Position numbers and translations under genes: made by a program
Notes under the pieces: generated by a model
Databases searched by the model: none
What the model was told of the DNA's origin: nothing
What the model saw: only the letters and a program-made list of their open reading frames with translations
Assembly: GCA_023663135.1 (NCBI GenBank)
Contig: JAMPIE010000002.1
Location: 1 to 64,000, forward strand
Length of the DNA: 64,000 nucleotides
Direction: 5' to 3'
From: Alloprevotella sp.
GTDB lineage: Bacteria; Bacteroidota; Bacteroidia; Bacteroidales; Muribaculaceae
Shown: positions 50,782 to 58,959 of the stretch, one piece after another
Layout of the letters: the number at the start of each line of letters is the position of its first letter
How positions within the stretch are numbered: the first letter of the stretch is position 1

Positions 50782-51987
50782 ATGAAGATACTCGTGCTCA
50801 ACTGCGGCAGCAGCAGCGTGAAATACAAGCTCATCGACACCGACACCGATGCTACAATGGCCGAGGGTGGCGTAGAGAAGATAGGCCTACCCGACGGCTT
50901 TCTCAAGTTTAAGCTCTCTGATGGATCCAAACAGATAAAGGAGCTTGGCCTCACTGACCATGAAGGCGCCGTCAAGGCCATCCTCGAAGTGCTCACCGAC
51001 CCAACCGTGGGCTGCATCAAGAGCTATGACGAAATCGATGCCGTTGGCCACCGCGTGGTCCATGGCGCTGAGAAGTTTAATAAGAGCATGCTCATCACCG
51101 ACGAGGTGATCCAGCAAGTCAAAGACTGCTACCCCCTCGCTCCGCTCCACAATCCCGCCAACATCACCGGTATCGAGGCCATATCGGCCCTCATGCCTTC
51201 CGTCCCTCAAGTGGGCGTCTTCGACACAGCATTCCACCAGTCGATGCCCGCCAAGGCATATATGTATCCCCTTCCCTATCGCTTCTATAAGGAAGATGGT
51301 GTACGCCGCTATGGCTTCCATGGCACAAGCCACCGATATGTGGCCGGTCGCGCCATTGAATTCCTCGGCCTTGACCCCGACAACTCCAAAATCATCACTT
51401 GCCATATTGGCAACGGCGGCTCCATCACCGCAGTCCTCAACGGCAAGAGTGTCGATACCTCTATGGGCCTCACTCCCACCGAGGGGCTTATGATGGGCAC
51501 CCGTGTGGGCGACGTTGACCCCGGTGCTCTGACCTACATCATGGGTAAGCATAATCTCACTGTTGACGACCTCCAGCGCATCATCCAGAAGGAAAGCGGC
51601 ATGGCCGGCTTCACCGAGATTTCCAACGACATGCGCGAGATTGAAGCCGCTGATAAGGCTGGTAACGAGCGCGCCCACCTCGGCCTTGAGATGTATATCC
51701 ATCGTATCATCAAATATATCGGTGCTTATGCCGCTGAAATGGGCGGTGTGGATGCCATCGTCTTCACAGGCGGAGTAGGAGAGAACCAGACCGGCCTCCG
51801 CGCCGACGTCTGCGCTCCCCTCAAGTTTATCGGTGTGGAGCTCGACCTCGAGATCAACTCCAAGACACGCGGCACAGAGACCTTAATCTCCACCCCAGGT
51901 TCGCGTGTCAAAGTGGCCGTCATCCCAACCGACGAAGAGCTGATGATTGCCCGCGACACCCGCGACATCGTCTCCGCCCAAGCATAA
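50782..51987 (+). CDS. ackA: Acetate kinase
   Basis: A 401-residue ASKHA kinase. ILVLNCGSSSVKYKLID starts the protein, with VGHRVVHGAEKFN, VFDTAFHQSMPAKAYMYP, YGFHGTSHRYVA, ITCHIGNGGSI and GVGENQTGLRADVC the other signatures. It turns acetyl phosphate and ADP into acetate and ATP. The transcript ends at the hairpin 52006-52038. Confidence 0.97.
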   Translation: MKILVLNCGSSSVKYKLIDTDTDATMAEGGVEKIGLPDGFLKFKLSDGSKQIKELGLTDHEGAVKAILEVLTDPTVGCIKSYDEIDAVGHRVVHGAEKFNKSMLITDEVIQQVKDCYPLAPLHNPANITGIEAISALMPSVPQVGVFDTAFHQSMPAKAYMYPLPYRFYKEDGVRRYGFHGTSHRYVAGRAIEFLGLDPDNSKIITCHIGNGGSITAVLNGKSVDTSMGLTPTEGLMMGTRVGDVDPGALTYIMGKHNLTVDDLQRIIQKESGMAGFTEISNDMREIEAADKAGNERAHLGLEMYIHRIIKYIGAYAAEMGGVDAIVFTGGVGENQTGLRADVCAPLKFIGVELDLEINSKTRGTETLISTPGSRVKVAVIPTDEELMIARDTRDIVSAQA

Positions 51988-52005
51988 TCAACATCTTTCC
52001 ACACC

Positions 52006-52038
52006 TACGCTCCCGGAGGCCTGCTCTCCGGGAGCGTA
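52006..52038 (+). terminator. Terminator after ackA
   Basis: TACGCTCCCGGAG (52006-52018) pairs with CTCCGGGAGCGTA (52026-52038), with a 7-nt loop. It separates ackA from queA. Confidence 0.75.
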
Positions 52039-52056
52039 TATATCTTCTGCCCCTAC

Positions 52057-53286
52057 ATGACACGCGACATCTCCATCGACCTCTTTGACTATCCCCTGCC
52101 CGACAATCGCATCGCCTCCCATCCCGCTCCGATTCGCGACTCTTGCCTCCTTCTTGTGCGTCATCCCGATGGCTCCCTTGAAGACCGGCGCTTCACAGAC
52201 TTACCTTCCCTACTCCCCACCGACTCCCTCCTGGTGGCCAACAATACGCGTGTCATCAATGCCCGCCTCCCCTTCCACAAATCAACAGGCGCTGCCATTG
52301 AAATCTTTTGTCTCGAGCCTCTATCTCCCGTCGACTATAATCTTGCCTTCGCCTCTGAGGGACGCGATGGTTGCATTTGGACATGCCTCGTTGGTAATGC
52401 CAAGCGTTGGCGCGATGGATCGGTGACTCTTGAGGCCACAGCCCCTGACGGCCGCCCCATCACGGTTTCGGCCTCGCGCATCACCGGCTCCGTAGCCGAC
52501 TCCGACGGCGCTACATCCATCCGCTTCACCTGGGCCCCTGAAGAGCTCTCCTTCTCTCAAATCATCGATGCCGCCGGTTCTATCCCCATCCCCCCTTACC
52601 TTAACCGCGACAGTGAGGCATCTGACCGCCTCGACTACCAGACCGTCTATTCCAGAATCGAGGGCTCTGTGGCAGCTCCCACAGCCGGCCTCCACTTCAC
52701 CCCCACCCTTCTCCAAGCCATTGATCAAGCCGGCATTCCGCGCCGTGAGCTCACCCTGCATGTCGGCGCCGGCACATTCCGCCCGGTCAAGTCGACCACC
52801 ATCGGCGACCACGATATGCACGCCGAGTGGATTGCCGTTGACCGCAGCCTTATTGCCGAACTCGCCTCAACCGACAGACGCATAATTGCCGTGGGCACCA
52901 CCTCAGTGCGCACCCTTGAGAGCCTCTACCACCTCGGCTGCCGCGCCGCCATAGGCCAAGACCCTCTCACCCTCCCGCAGTGGTATCCATACTCCGACTC
53001 CCATCCCGCATTATCAGCTTCTGAGGCACTCTCAGCCCTGCTGCAATGGCTCGACAACAACAGGATGCCCCGTCTTATAGCCTCAACCCGCATCATCATT
53101 GCCCCGGGCTACACCTATAAAATAGTGCGCGGCATGATAACCAACTTCCATCAGCCCAAGTCGACCCTCCTCCTTCTCGTCTCGGCCTTCACCGGCGGAG
53201 ACTGGCGCCCACTTTACAACCATGCCCTCGCCGACCCCCGCTATCGCTTCTTATCCTACGGTGATGCATGTCTTCTCCTCTCTTGA
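52057..53286 (+). CDS. queA: S-adenosylmethionine:tRNA ribosyltransferase-isomerase
   Basis: A 409-residue enzyme transferring the ribosyl moiety of SAM to pre-queuosine in tRNA. Visible: FDYPLPDNRIASHP, LVANNTRVINARL, YQTVYSRIEGSVAAPTAGLHFT (cited as YQTVYSRIEGS and VAAPTAGLHF), HVGAGTFRPV and TNFHQPKSTLLLLVSAF. It is longer than the E. coli protein (356), as in other Bacteroidetes. Confidence 0.94.
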   Translation: MTRDISIDLFDYPLPDNRIASHPAPIRDSCLLLVRHPDGSLEDRRFTDLPSLLPTDSLLVANNTRVINARLPFHKSTGAAIEIFCLEPLSPVDYNLAFASEGRDGCIWTCLVGNAKRWRDGSVTLEATAPDGRPITVSASRITGSVADSDGATSIRFTWAPEELSFSQIIDAAGSIPIPPYLNRDSEASDRLDYQTVYSRIEGSVAAPTAGLHFTPTLLQAIDQAGIPRRELTLHVGAGTFRPVKSTTIGDHDMHAEWIAVDRSLIAELASTDRRIIAVGTTSVRTLESLYHLGCRAAIGQDPLTLPQWYPYSDSHPALSASEALSALLQWLDNNRMPRLIASTRIIIAPGYTYKIVRGMITNFHQPKSTLLLLVSAFTGGDWRPLYNHALADPRYRFLSYGDACLLLS

Positions 53287-53295
53287 CCCTCTCAT

Positions 53296-53440
53296 ATGAA
53301 CCATCTCCTCCCGGCGGCAATTGCCGCGATATTGGTCTCAATCCTCAAAGGTTGCAGCCACAGCTACGACCCTCGCCTCGTCATGGCCGCCGACACCATT
53401 GACGCCAGCCCCGCCATTGCCCTTGAGGTTCTTGCCGCCC
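53296..53440 (+). pseudogene. Truncated lipoprotein gene (5' fragment)
   Basis: From ATG 53296 the frame encodes a lipoprotein-like start (MNHLLPAAIAAILVSILKGC) and then about 28 residues resembling the beginning of Bacteroidetes TPR lipoproteins (YDPRLVMAADTIDASPAIAL). After about 53440 the same bases are better read on the other strand as a transposase-like fragment, and the plus frame continues only to 53595 with unrelated residues. I infer truncation by insertion or rearrangement; the break point is approximate. Confidence 0.55.
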
Positions 53441-53720
53441 CGCGTTTGTCTTCGCTCTGCGACTTTTTCCCTATGGCTGACAAGTCCCAGTCCTCGGGGA
53501 AGACCAGCTTTTTCCGTTGCTCGATAGTGGCGTTGAAGAAATTTATGCCGGGCGAAAATTTCTTGTTGTCGTCAAGTGTGCCCCAATGCGTGTAGCGGTA
53601 ATGCCGCTTGCCATCATCTCCGATGGTATAGGTGTTGGTGGCCGCGTACCTGTGGCCGTTGTTCCTGTGAATATGCACGATGTTCTGACTGCCCTCCTTT
53701 GATGGTCTTCCTTTTGACAT
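53364..53720 (-). pseudogene. Transposase-like N-terminal fragment
   Basis: A 118-residue frame. Residues about 1-90 (MSKGRPSKEGSQNIVHIHRN; YTIGDDGKRHYRYTHWGTLD; FFNATIEQRKKLVFPEDW) resemble the N-terminus of long Bacteroidetes DDE transposases, from memory of family texture. The remaining residues, below about 53445, are the antisense of the lipoprotein fragment and are not transposase-like. The catalytic part of a transposase is absent, so this is a remnant. An intact small protein of its own family is an alternative. Confidence 0.5.
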
Positions 53721-53774
53721 AGTAATTATATTTAATCATACATAAGTCTTATCTACGCTATAAATTTGAGTGAG

Positions 53775-53803
53775 AGGTGAGTGCCCTTGGCGGGTGCTCA
53801 CCT
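53775..53803. repeat. Inverted repeat upstream of the transposase-like fragment
   Basis: AGGTGAGTGCCC (53775-53786) pairs with GGGTGCTCACCT (53792-53803), using two G-U pairs. It lies on the 5' side of the transposase-like frame. It could be an IS-end hairpin or the first of two terminators; there is no direct repeat to decide. Confidence 0.4.
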
Positions 53804-53815
53804 AATTATATATAT

Positions 53816-53854
53816 CATCAGGCCGATGAGTAATTGTTACTCACCGGCCTGATG
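53816..53854 (+). terminator. Long hairpin with T-tract
   Basis: An 18-bp arm pair, 53816-53833 with 53837-53854, containing one mismatch, loop TTG, followed by TAGTTTTT (53855-53862) on plus. It separates the remnant region from the convergent small gene. On minus, it could also end the EF-hand-like gene. Confidence 0.7.
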
Positions 53855-53872
53855 TAGTTTTTAAGGGGCGGC

Positions 53873-54103
53873 TCACTTGCCGAAGATGCTCCCTATCTTT
53901 CCTTTTATCTCCTCAAAGGCGCTCTCCTGGATGCCGTCGCCATCGAGGTCGCCGAGAAAACCTCCATCTTTTACTTTGGCAATTATCTCGGTCATGGAGA
54001 TGTTGTTGAGGTCAAGGCCCTTGAGATGTTGGGTCACTGCTGCGATGTCAAAGTTGCCGCCAAAGCGCGAGGTCAGCTCTGCAATGATGTTCTGGATGTC
54101 CAT
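53873..54103 (-). CDS. Small EF-hand-like protein
   Basis: A 76-residue protein without signal or membrane segment. Helices (IIAELTSRFG; AAVTQHLKGLDLN; TEIIAKVKDGG) are followed by a calcium-loop-like DLDGDGIQESAFEEI (about 52-66: D-x-D-x-D-G pattern). Similar short proteins are conserved in Bacteroidales, function unknown. It lies 73 nt downstream of nagA on the same strand and could share its transcript. Confidence 0.7.
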   Translation of the reverse strand: MDIQNIIAELTSRFGGNFDIAAVTQHLKGLDLNNISMTEIIAKVKDGGFLGDLDGDGIQESAFEEIKGKIGSIFGK

Positions 54104-54176
54104 ATTCTGTAGGGGGATGAGAATTAGTGTTTTTCTGAATAACTTCGTGGCAGGTCAGATGGTTCATCCCATAGAA

Positions 54177-55340
54177 TCAGATGGTAAAGGTGCCGTTGAC
54201 GAGCTTTCCCATGGCCCAGACGGCTCGGAGGTTGAGATCTTTGTCGAGCACCATCACGTCGGCATCCTTGCCGCGAGCGAGAGAGCCCTTGCGGTCATAA
54301 ACGCCCATAATCTTAGAGGGGGTCTCAGAGGCCATGCGGATGGCATCCTCGAGAGGGATGTCGGCCTTCTGTACGAGTGTCTGGATCAGGCGGTCCATTG
54401 TGGCTATGGAGCCGGCCAAGGCAGAGCGGTCACTCAGCTTGCACACTCCGTCTTCTATAATCACACGGGGGTCAAATGCCTCAGCATTGTCGGATGCGGC
54501 GCAGGCCAGTGCGTCGGTGATGACGCAGGCTCGCTCCGGGCCTTTGACCTTGTAGACGAGGCGTAGGATGGTGGGCGGCACATGGATGCCGTCGGCCACA
54601 ACCTCTACGGTCATGTCGTCGATTAGATAAATGCTCTCCACCGTGCCTTCATACTTATACTCACGGCGCTTGTGGAAGCCTGGCATGGCGTTGTAGAAGT
54701 GGGTGGCGTGGGTATAGCCTGACTCCCAAGCGGCGCGGATATCCTCAAACTCGGCCTGAGTGTGAGCCACAGAAGCGAGGATGCCCTTGCCTGACACATA
54801 CTTGCCAAACTGCATGGCTCCGGGAAGCTCAGGAGCAGCGTCCCAACGCTTGAGACAGTGCCAACGCTCTACGATGGGGATATACTCTCGTGGGTCGGGG
54901 TCTTTGATATATTCGGGTATTTGGCCACCAGCCATTTTCTGGTTGAGGTAGTGACCCTCGAGATGGAGGCCGAGGACGGGGCTGTCGGGCTCATCCATAA
55001 GTTTAGTGCAGGTCTCGGCTGCGCGGTTGATCATCTCTACGCTTGAGCTGGAGAGAGTGGGGAATATGCTGGTAGTGCCATGCTGCATGTGGGCGTTGAT
55101 GGCAGTGCGAAACGCTTCCTCAGTGCCCTCCATGAAGTCGCCACCGCCACCGCCGTGGCAGTGGATTTCTACGCCTCCGGGGACAACATACATCCCCTTC
55201 ACGTCGATTATGTCCGCACCGACAACGGCGAGGTCGCAATTGGTCACTTCAAGGATTTTATTGTCGCGCATCAAGACTGAGCCGTCTTTGAGCCATCCTT
55301 GAGGGGTCAATATCTTGGCATTGATTAGCTGAGTGAGCAT
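54177..55340 (-). CDS. nagA: N-acetylglucosamine-6-phosphate deacetylase
   Basis: About 387 residues from ATG 55340 (MLTQLINAKILTPQGW); the open frame continues upstream into the leader. An amidohydrolase-superfamily enzyme deacetylating GlcNAc-6-P (perhaps GalNAc-6-P). VVPGGVEIHCHGGGGGDF has the first His-x-His, LGLHLEGHYLNQ the metal glutamate (GHY in place of the common GPF), SVAHTQAEF and THATHFYNAM further histidines, VVADGIHVPP and VITDALACAAS the catalytic aspartate. It is divergent from a GH123 gene that could feed it. Confidence 0.9.
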   Translation of the reverse strand: MLTQLINAKILTPQGWLKDGSVLMRDNKILEVTNCDLAVVGADIIDVKGMYVVPGGVEIHCHGGGGGDFMEGTEEAFRTAINAHMQHGTTSIFPTLSSSSVEMINRAAETCTKLMDEPDSPVLGLHLEGHYLNQKMAGGQIPEYIKDPDPREYIPIVERWHCLKRWDAAPELPGAMQFGKYVSGKGILASVAHTQAEFEDIRAAWESGYTHATHFYNAMPGFHKRREYKYEGTVESIYLIDDMTVEVVADGIHVPPTILRLVYKVKGPERACVITDALACAASDNAEAFDPRVIIEDGVCKLSDRSALAGSIATMDRLIQTLVQKADIPLEDAIRMASETPSKIMGVYDRKGSLARGKDADVMVLDKDLNLRAVWAMGKLVNGTFTI

Positions 55341-55409
55341 CTGTGATAGATTGGTAGTTGATGAATATGACAGATTGGGTTTTGACTTTCCATGGGGCAA
55401 AACCCTCTG

Positions 55410-55417
55410 CAAAGGTA
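55410..55417 (-). promoter_or_regulatory. -7 box for nagA
   Basis: TACCTTTG on the minus strand, 69 nt before ATG 55340. A TTTG at standard spacing is not found. Confidence 0.5.
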
Positions 55418-55481
55418 GCCAACTATCGCCACACTTTCACTCATTTCCGTCAAAAAATTTTTTACAGCCGCGACGTTGCAC

Positions 55482-55489
55482 TATCTTTG
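55482..55489 (+). promoter_or_regulatory. -7 box for the GH123 gene
   Basis: TATCTTTG, 38 nt before ATG 55528. A T-rich stretch (55458-55463) occupies the -33 area without TTTG. Confidence 0.5.
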
Positions 55490-55527
55490 CCGAAAATATA
55501 TCAGCCACAACCAATCTATCTTCTATA

Positions 55528-57195
55528 ATGAAACTTCTGCTCTCTGCCATAGCTTCTATGGTCATTGCCTCTTCTACAATGGCTCAAGATGCGTTTCACT
55601 GGACCGATGCTTCTGTCCATATACCCCCTTCGGGTCCTCACAAAGCTGTCTTACGCTCCGACACAACCTTCACCGCCTGGCGTGGGCAGAGAGCCGGTCT
55701 GCAGGCTCTTATCGAGCCGGGGCTCTCTCTGACGGGCAAGACCCTCTACCCACGCATCAAGGGGGCTGAGGGGCTTGATGCCTCGGCTCGTTTCATGCGC
55801 TATGCCCTGACCAATGATTTCCGCTCATGCGGGGTGCCGCCGGAGCTTGAGCCATGGCCTGTGGCCGACATCATTGACCTTGACACGGCCATCACCATGG
55901 AGCATGGCAGAAACTATCCTCTTTGGGTCACTGTCGAGGTGTCGGAGCGGGCTCCGGTTCGCCGGCAGCAGATGACTCTCGAGCTGGTCAATGAGCCGAC
56001 AGGAAAGGTGGAGGTCTCCCTCCCCTTGACTTTCGAGGTCCAGGGCATGACCCTCCCGTCGCCTCAGAGCGAGGGCTATTTCCACCTCAACATGTGGCAG
56101 CAGCCCTATGCCGTGGCTCGATATTATGGCGTGGAGCCTTGGAGCGAGAGTCATCTCAAGCTCTTGGAGCCTTATGCACGCTATCTGGCCCGAGCCGGTC
56201 AAAAGGCCATCACCACCATTATGTTTTACGAGCCATGGGGGGAGCAGAGCAACGACAAGTTTCTCCCCATGGTTGAGACTCTCAAGAAATCCGATGGTTC
56301 TTGGGCCTATGATTATTCCAACTTTGACCGCTATGTGGAGTTTATGGACAAAATGGGTGTAGGCCCCATCATTGAGTGTTTCTCTATGATACCGTGGGAA
56401 ATGAACTTCCGCTATCGCGACGAGGCCAAAGGAGGAGAATATGCTTGGCTCAAGACCAAGTCTGACTCTCCTGAATATGAGGATTTATGGGGCAATTTCC
56501 TTTCCGCCTTCAAGGCCCACCTCGATGAAAAGGGATGGACTGACCGCACTGTGATGGCTATGGATGAGCGCGGTCTCGCCGACATTCAGAGAGCCATTGC
56601 GATAGTCGACAAGTATGCCCCCGGAGTGAAGGTGTCACTCGCCGGTGTCTACCATCCCGAGCTGGTCGACAAGCTATACACCTACTCCATCGAGGCATCC
56701 CCTTGGCCCGCTGAGGTGCTGAAGATGCGCCACGAGAAGGGCCTCCCCACCACCTTCTACACTTGTTGCGCCACCTCTGCCCCAAACATATTCAGCAACT
56801 CCGACCCGGCCGATGCCGCGTATATCCCGGCCTACTGCATCGCTGCCGGTACCGACGGCTATCTCCATTGGAGCTACCAGAACTGGACTGACAATCCGCT
56901 CGACGACACTCGATTCAAACTCTTCGCTCCGGGCGACACCTATTTTATTTATCCAGACGGCCGCTCGTCAATCAGATATGAACGCCTCGTGGAGGGTATT
57001 CAGATGGGTGAAAAAATCAAAGCCCTGCGCAAGTGTATCTTGGGCAAAGGACGCATCGACCTCCTCGACCGGCTTGACGAGGCTCTCATCCCCATTCGCA
57101 TGGGTCTGCGTGGGCGTCAGCTCCCCACCTCCAAGATTGTGGCCGACCTCCAGTCTGATTTGACCGAGATATCTGCCGCCCTCGCAAGCAATTGA
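55528..57195 (+). CDS. GH123-type (DUF4091) glycoside hydrolase, probable beta-N-acetylgalactosaminidase
   Basis: 555 residues from ATG 55528, with signal peptide (MKLLLSAIASMVIASSTMAQ). An N-terminal beta-sandwich covers about 25-190; the catalytic barrel follows, with GYFHLNMWQQPYAVARYYG, IECFSMIPWEMNF, and the paired acid and amide-orienting residues D346-E347 in VMAMDERGLADI. It ends with GYLHWSYQNWTDNP and DTYFIYPDG, as in GH123 of Bacteroides. Members release GalNAc, e.g. from glycosphingolipids, by substrate-assisted catalysis. It is divergent from nagA. Confidence 0.85.
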   Translation: MKLLLSAIASMVIASSTMAQDAFHWTDASVHIPPSGPHKAVLRSDTTFTAWRGQRAGLQALIEPGLSLTGKTLYPRIKGAEGLDASARFMRYALTNDFRSCGVPPELEPWPVADIIDLDTAITMEHGRNYPLWVTVEVSERAPVRRQQMTLELVNEPTGKVEVSLPLTFEVQGMTLPSPQSEGYFHLNMWQQPYAVARYYGVEPWSESHLKLLEPYARYLARAGQKAITTIMFYEPWGEQSNDKFLPMVETLKKSDGSWAYDYSNFDRYVEFMDKMGVGPIIECFSMIPWEMNFRYRDEAKGGEYAWLKTKSDSPEYEDLWGNFLSAFKAHLDEKGWTDRTVMAMDERGLADIQRAIAIVDKYAPGVKVSLAGVYHPELVDKLYTYSIEASPWPAEVLKMRHEKGLPTTFYTCCATSAPNIFSNSDPADAAYIPAYCIAAGTDGYLHWSYQNWTDNPLDDTRFKLFAPGDTYFIYPDGRSSIRYERLVEGIQMGEKIKALRKCILGKGRIDLLDRLDEALIPIRMGLRGRQLPTSKIVADLQSDLTEISAALASN

Positions 57196-57251
57196 GCCTC
57201 TCCATCAAGAAATTTCTTGCCTCATTTTTCCACCACATCGACATTTTTTAT

Positions 57252-57259
57252 TATCTTTG
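57252..57259 (+). promoter_or_regulatory. -7 box for the small lipoprotein gene
   Basis: TATCTTTG, 33 nt before ATG 57293; the earlier TTG start of the open frame lies inside it. Confidence 0.5.
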
Positions 57260-57292
57260 CGCCCGATTAACAAAGCAGACAATAATTCATCT

Positions 57293-57862
57293 ATGAAAAT
57301 GAACCGCATTCTCTCCATCGCTGCTGCTGCTGTGATGGTTGTAGCTGCCGCCAGCTGCTCCGGCGACAAGAAAGAAGATAGCAACATCAAGACCATCGAA
57401 GAGGCTCGCGAGCAGTTCGCCTCCGAGCTCCAGAACGCCGATACCACCCAGGTGCTCCAGATGGGCCGTGAGTTCCTCCAGTCACTCCAAGACGGCAAGG
57501 TTGACGCCGCTCTCGACATGCTCTATGCTCGCGAGATGGTTGACTCCACAGAGACCCTCCGCAAGCTCAACGAGGGGGAGCGCAAGAGCCTCGCTCGCCG
57601 CTTTGAGCTCATGCCCGTGAAGTCGTTTAATGCTGTGCCCATCTACTATGATTTCAGTATCCCTGCCATCAACGACCTCAAGTATGAATATGTGTTTGAC
57701 CCCGAATCGTCCACCGGCAAGCAGACCATCATGTTCAACCCCATTAAGCGCGACGGCCAGTGGTATCTCATGCTTAAGCAGCCTGACCAGCCCGCACAGG
57801 ACGCTAACAATGCGTTCCTTCCCGGCGCTGCAATAGCCATGCCAGAGGAAAGCAAGAAATAA
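57293..57862 (+). CDS. Lipoprotein of unknown function
   Basis: 189 residues from ATG 57293 (MKMNRILSIAAAAVMVVAAA), with a lipobox ending AAASC. The mature part begins with an acidic helical segment (KEDSNIKTIEEAREQF) and then a domain with a NTF2-like/DUF4878-like feel, with helices followed by VYDFS-like strands and DGQWYLMLK. No close named family is recognised. A strong hairpin terminates it at 57881-57929. Confidence 0.75.
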   Translation: MKMNRILSIAAAAVMVVAAASCSGDKKEDSNIKTIEEAREQFASELQNADTTQVLQMGREFLQSLQDGKVDAALDMLYAREMVDSTETLRKLNEGERKSLARRFELMPVKSFNAVPIYYDFSIPAINDLKYEYVFDPESSTGKQTIMFNPIKRDGQWYLMLKQPDQPAQDANNAFLPGAAIAMPEESKK

Positions 57863-57880
57863 GCCTATTTGGCTAATGAC

Positions 57881-57929
57881 AAAAAGCTCTTCCCGGTCTC
57901 TGATCGTCAGAGACCGGGAAGAGTTTTTT
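57881..57929. terminator. Strong bidirectional terminator
   Basis: CTCTTCCCGGTCTCTGA (57887-57903) pairs with TCAGAGACCGGGAAGAG (57907-57923), loop TCG, flanked by an A-run and a T-run. It separates convergent lipoprotein and EamA genes. Confidence 0.9.
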
Positions 57930-58842
57930 ATCGGGTCTGTGTATGTATCACGCGACGTCGCTTCCCAATATTGGTGAGCGCCATGCCGGCTATAATCACC
58001 GCCATAGCTACGACCTGTATCCATTTCAGATGGTCGAGCCCCATGGCCACAGCCGATATAGTGGCAAACACCGGTACCAGATATTGATAGAGCGACACCA
58101 TCTCTGAACCTATAGACTTGATCGCCGGCTGTACCAAGAAATAGGCGATAAAAGTGGGGCAAAGGAGGATAAAGGAGATTTCAAGCCAAGGTATTGAGTT
58201 GCCCGAATGGATTATTGGCTCGGTGTCAAGGCCGGGGATTAGGACAGCACATGGGATAGCTGCGAAGAGAAACACCCATCTAAGGAGACCTACAGGCTTA
58301 TAAGTCATGCTCGGCTTCTCCATCAAGACGAGATAGACGGCATAGCAAAGGGTGGAGGCTATGGCCAATAGATCACCCAGCATATTGTCTGACCCTGCCG
58401 ACCCGCCGCTGTTGGCCAATATGACGATGGCAGCCCCGACAAACGACACCACTACTCCCACATATTCAATCAACGACGGTCGCTGATGCTGGAAGATGAT
58501 GCCAATGAGTATCACAAACACGGGCGGGATGGTCATGATGATTGATATATCGATGGGGTTGCCATAACGTAGCGAGGTAACAAACAGATAGATGAAACCA
58601 AACAGACCTACCAATCCACCTAATACTACCTTCACCCAGTCGTGGCGCGATATCTTCTCGGTCTTCATAAACATAGACACTATCCAAAACAGGATACATC
58701 CGCCAGCCAGGCGTACAAATGTTATTCCCTCAGCCGTCATCCATTCTGGGATAAGTGCTTTGGTAACAGATACGTTTAAGCCCCAGAAGATTGCGGCCAG
58801 CAACATACAAAGGTTGCCTATGATGATTGAATTTTTTCCCAT
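57928..58842 (-). CDS. EamA/DMT-family transporter
   Basis: A 304-residue membrane protein with ten predicted helices in two five-helix repeats. The N-terminal NLCMLLAAIFWGLNVSVTKAL and second-half SIPWLEISFILLCPTFIAYF are typical of EamA domains. The family carries amino acids, nucleotide sugars or other metabolites; the substrate cannot be told. It is divergent from menD, with 117 bp between the starts. Confidence 0.88.
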   Translation of the reverse strand: MGKNSIIIGNLCMLLAAIFWGLNVSVTKALIPEWMTAEGITFVRLAGGCILFWIVSMFMKTEKISRHDWVKVVLGGLVGLFGFIYLFVTSLRYGNPIDISIIMTIPPVFVILIGIIFQHQRPSLIEYVGVVVSFVGAAIVILANSGGSAGSDNMLGDLLAIASTLCYAVYLVLMEKPSMTYKPVGLLRWVFLFAAIPCAVLIPGLDTEPIIHSGNSIPWLEISFILLCPTFIAYFLVQPAIKSIGSEMVSLYQYLVPVFATISAVAMGLDHLKWIQVVAMAVIIAGMALTNIGKRRRVIHTQTR

Positions 58843-58924
58843 CTTTTTGTCTGGTTTGTTGAAAAATCATTGATACAACCATTCAGACCCCTATTTTGTT
58901 GCATCAGCCTATTTCAAGTTGAGA

Positions 58925-58955
58925 TTTGGCTTTTGCTAAAATGTGAGTATCTTTG
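58925..58955 (+). promoter_or_regulatory. menD promoter, near-leaderless
   Basis: TTTG (58925-58928), 19 nt, TATCTTTG (58948-58955), then GCGC-like 4 nt to ATG 58960. The mRNA should begin at or very near the start codon. Confidence 0.72.
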
Positions 58956-58959
58956 CGCT

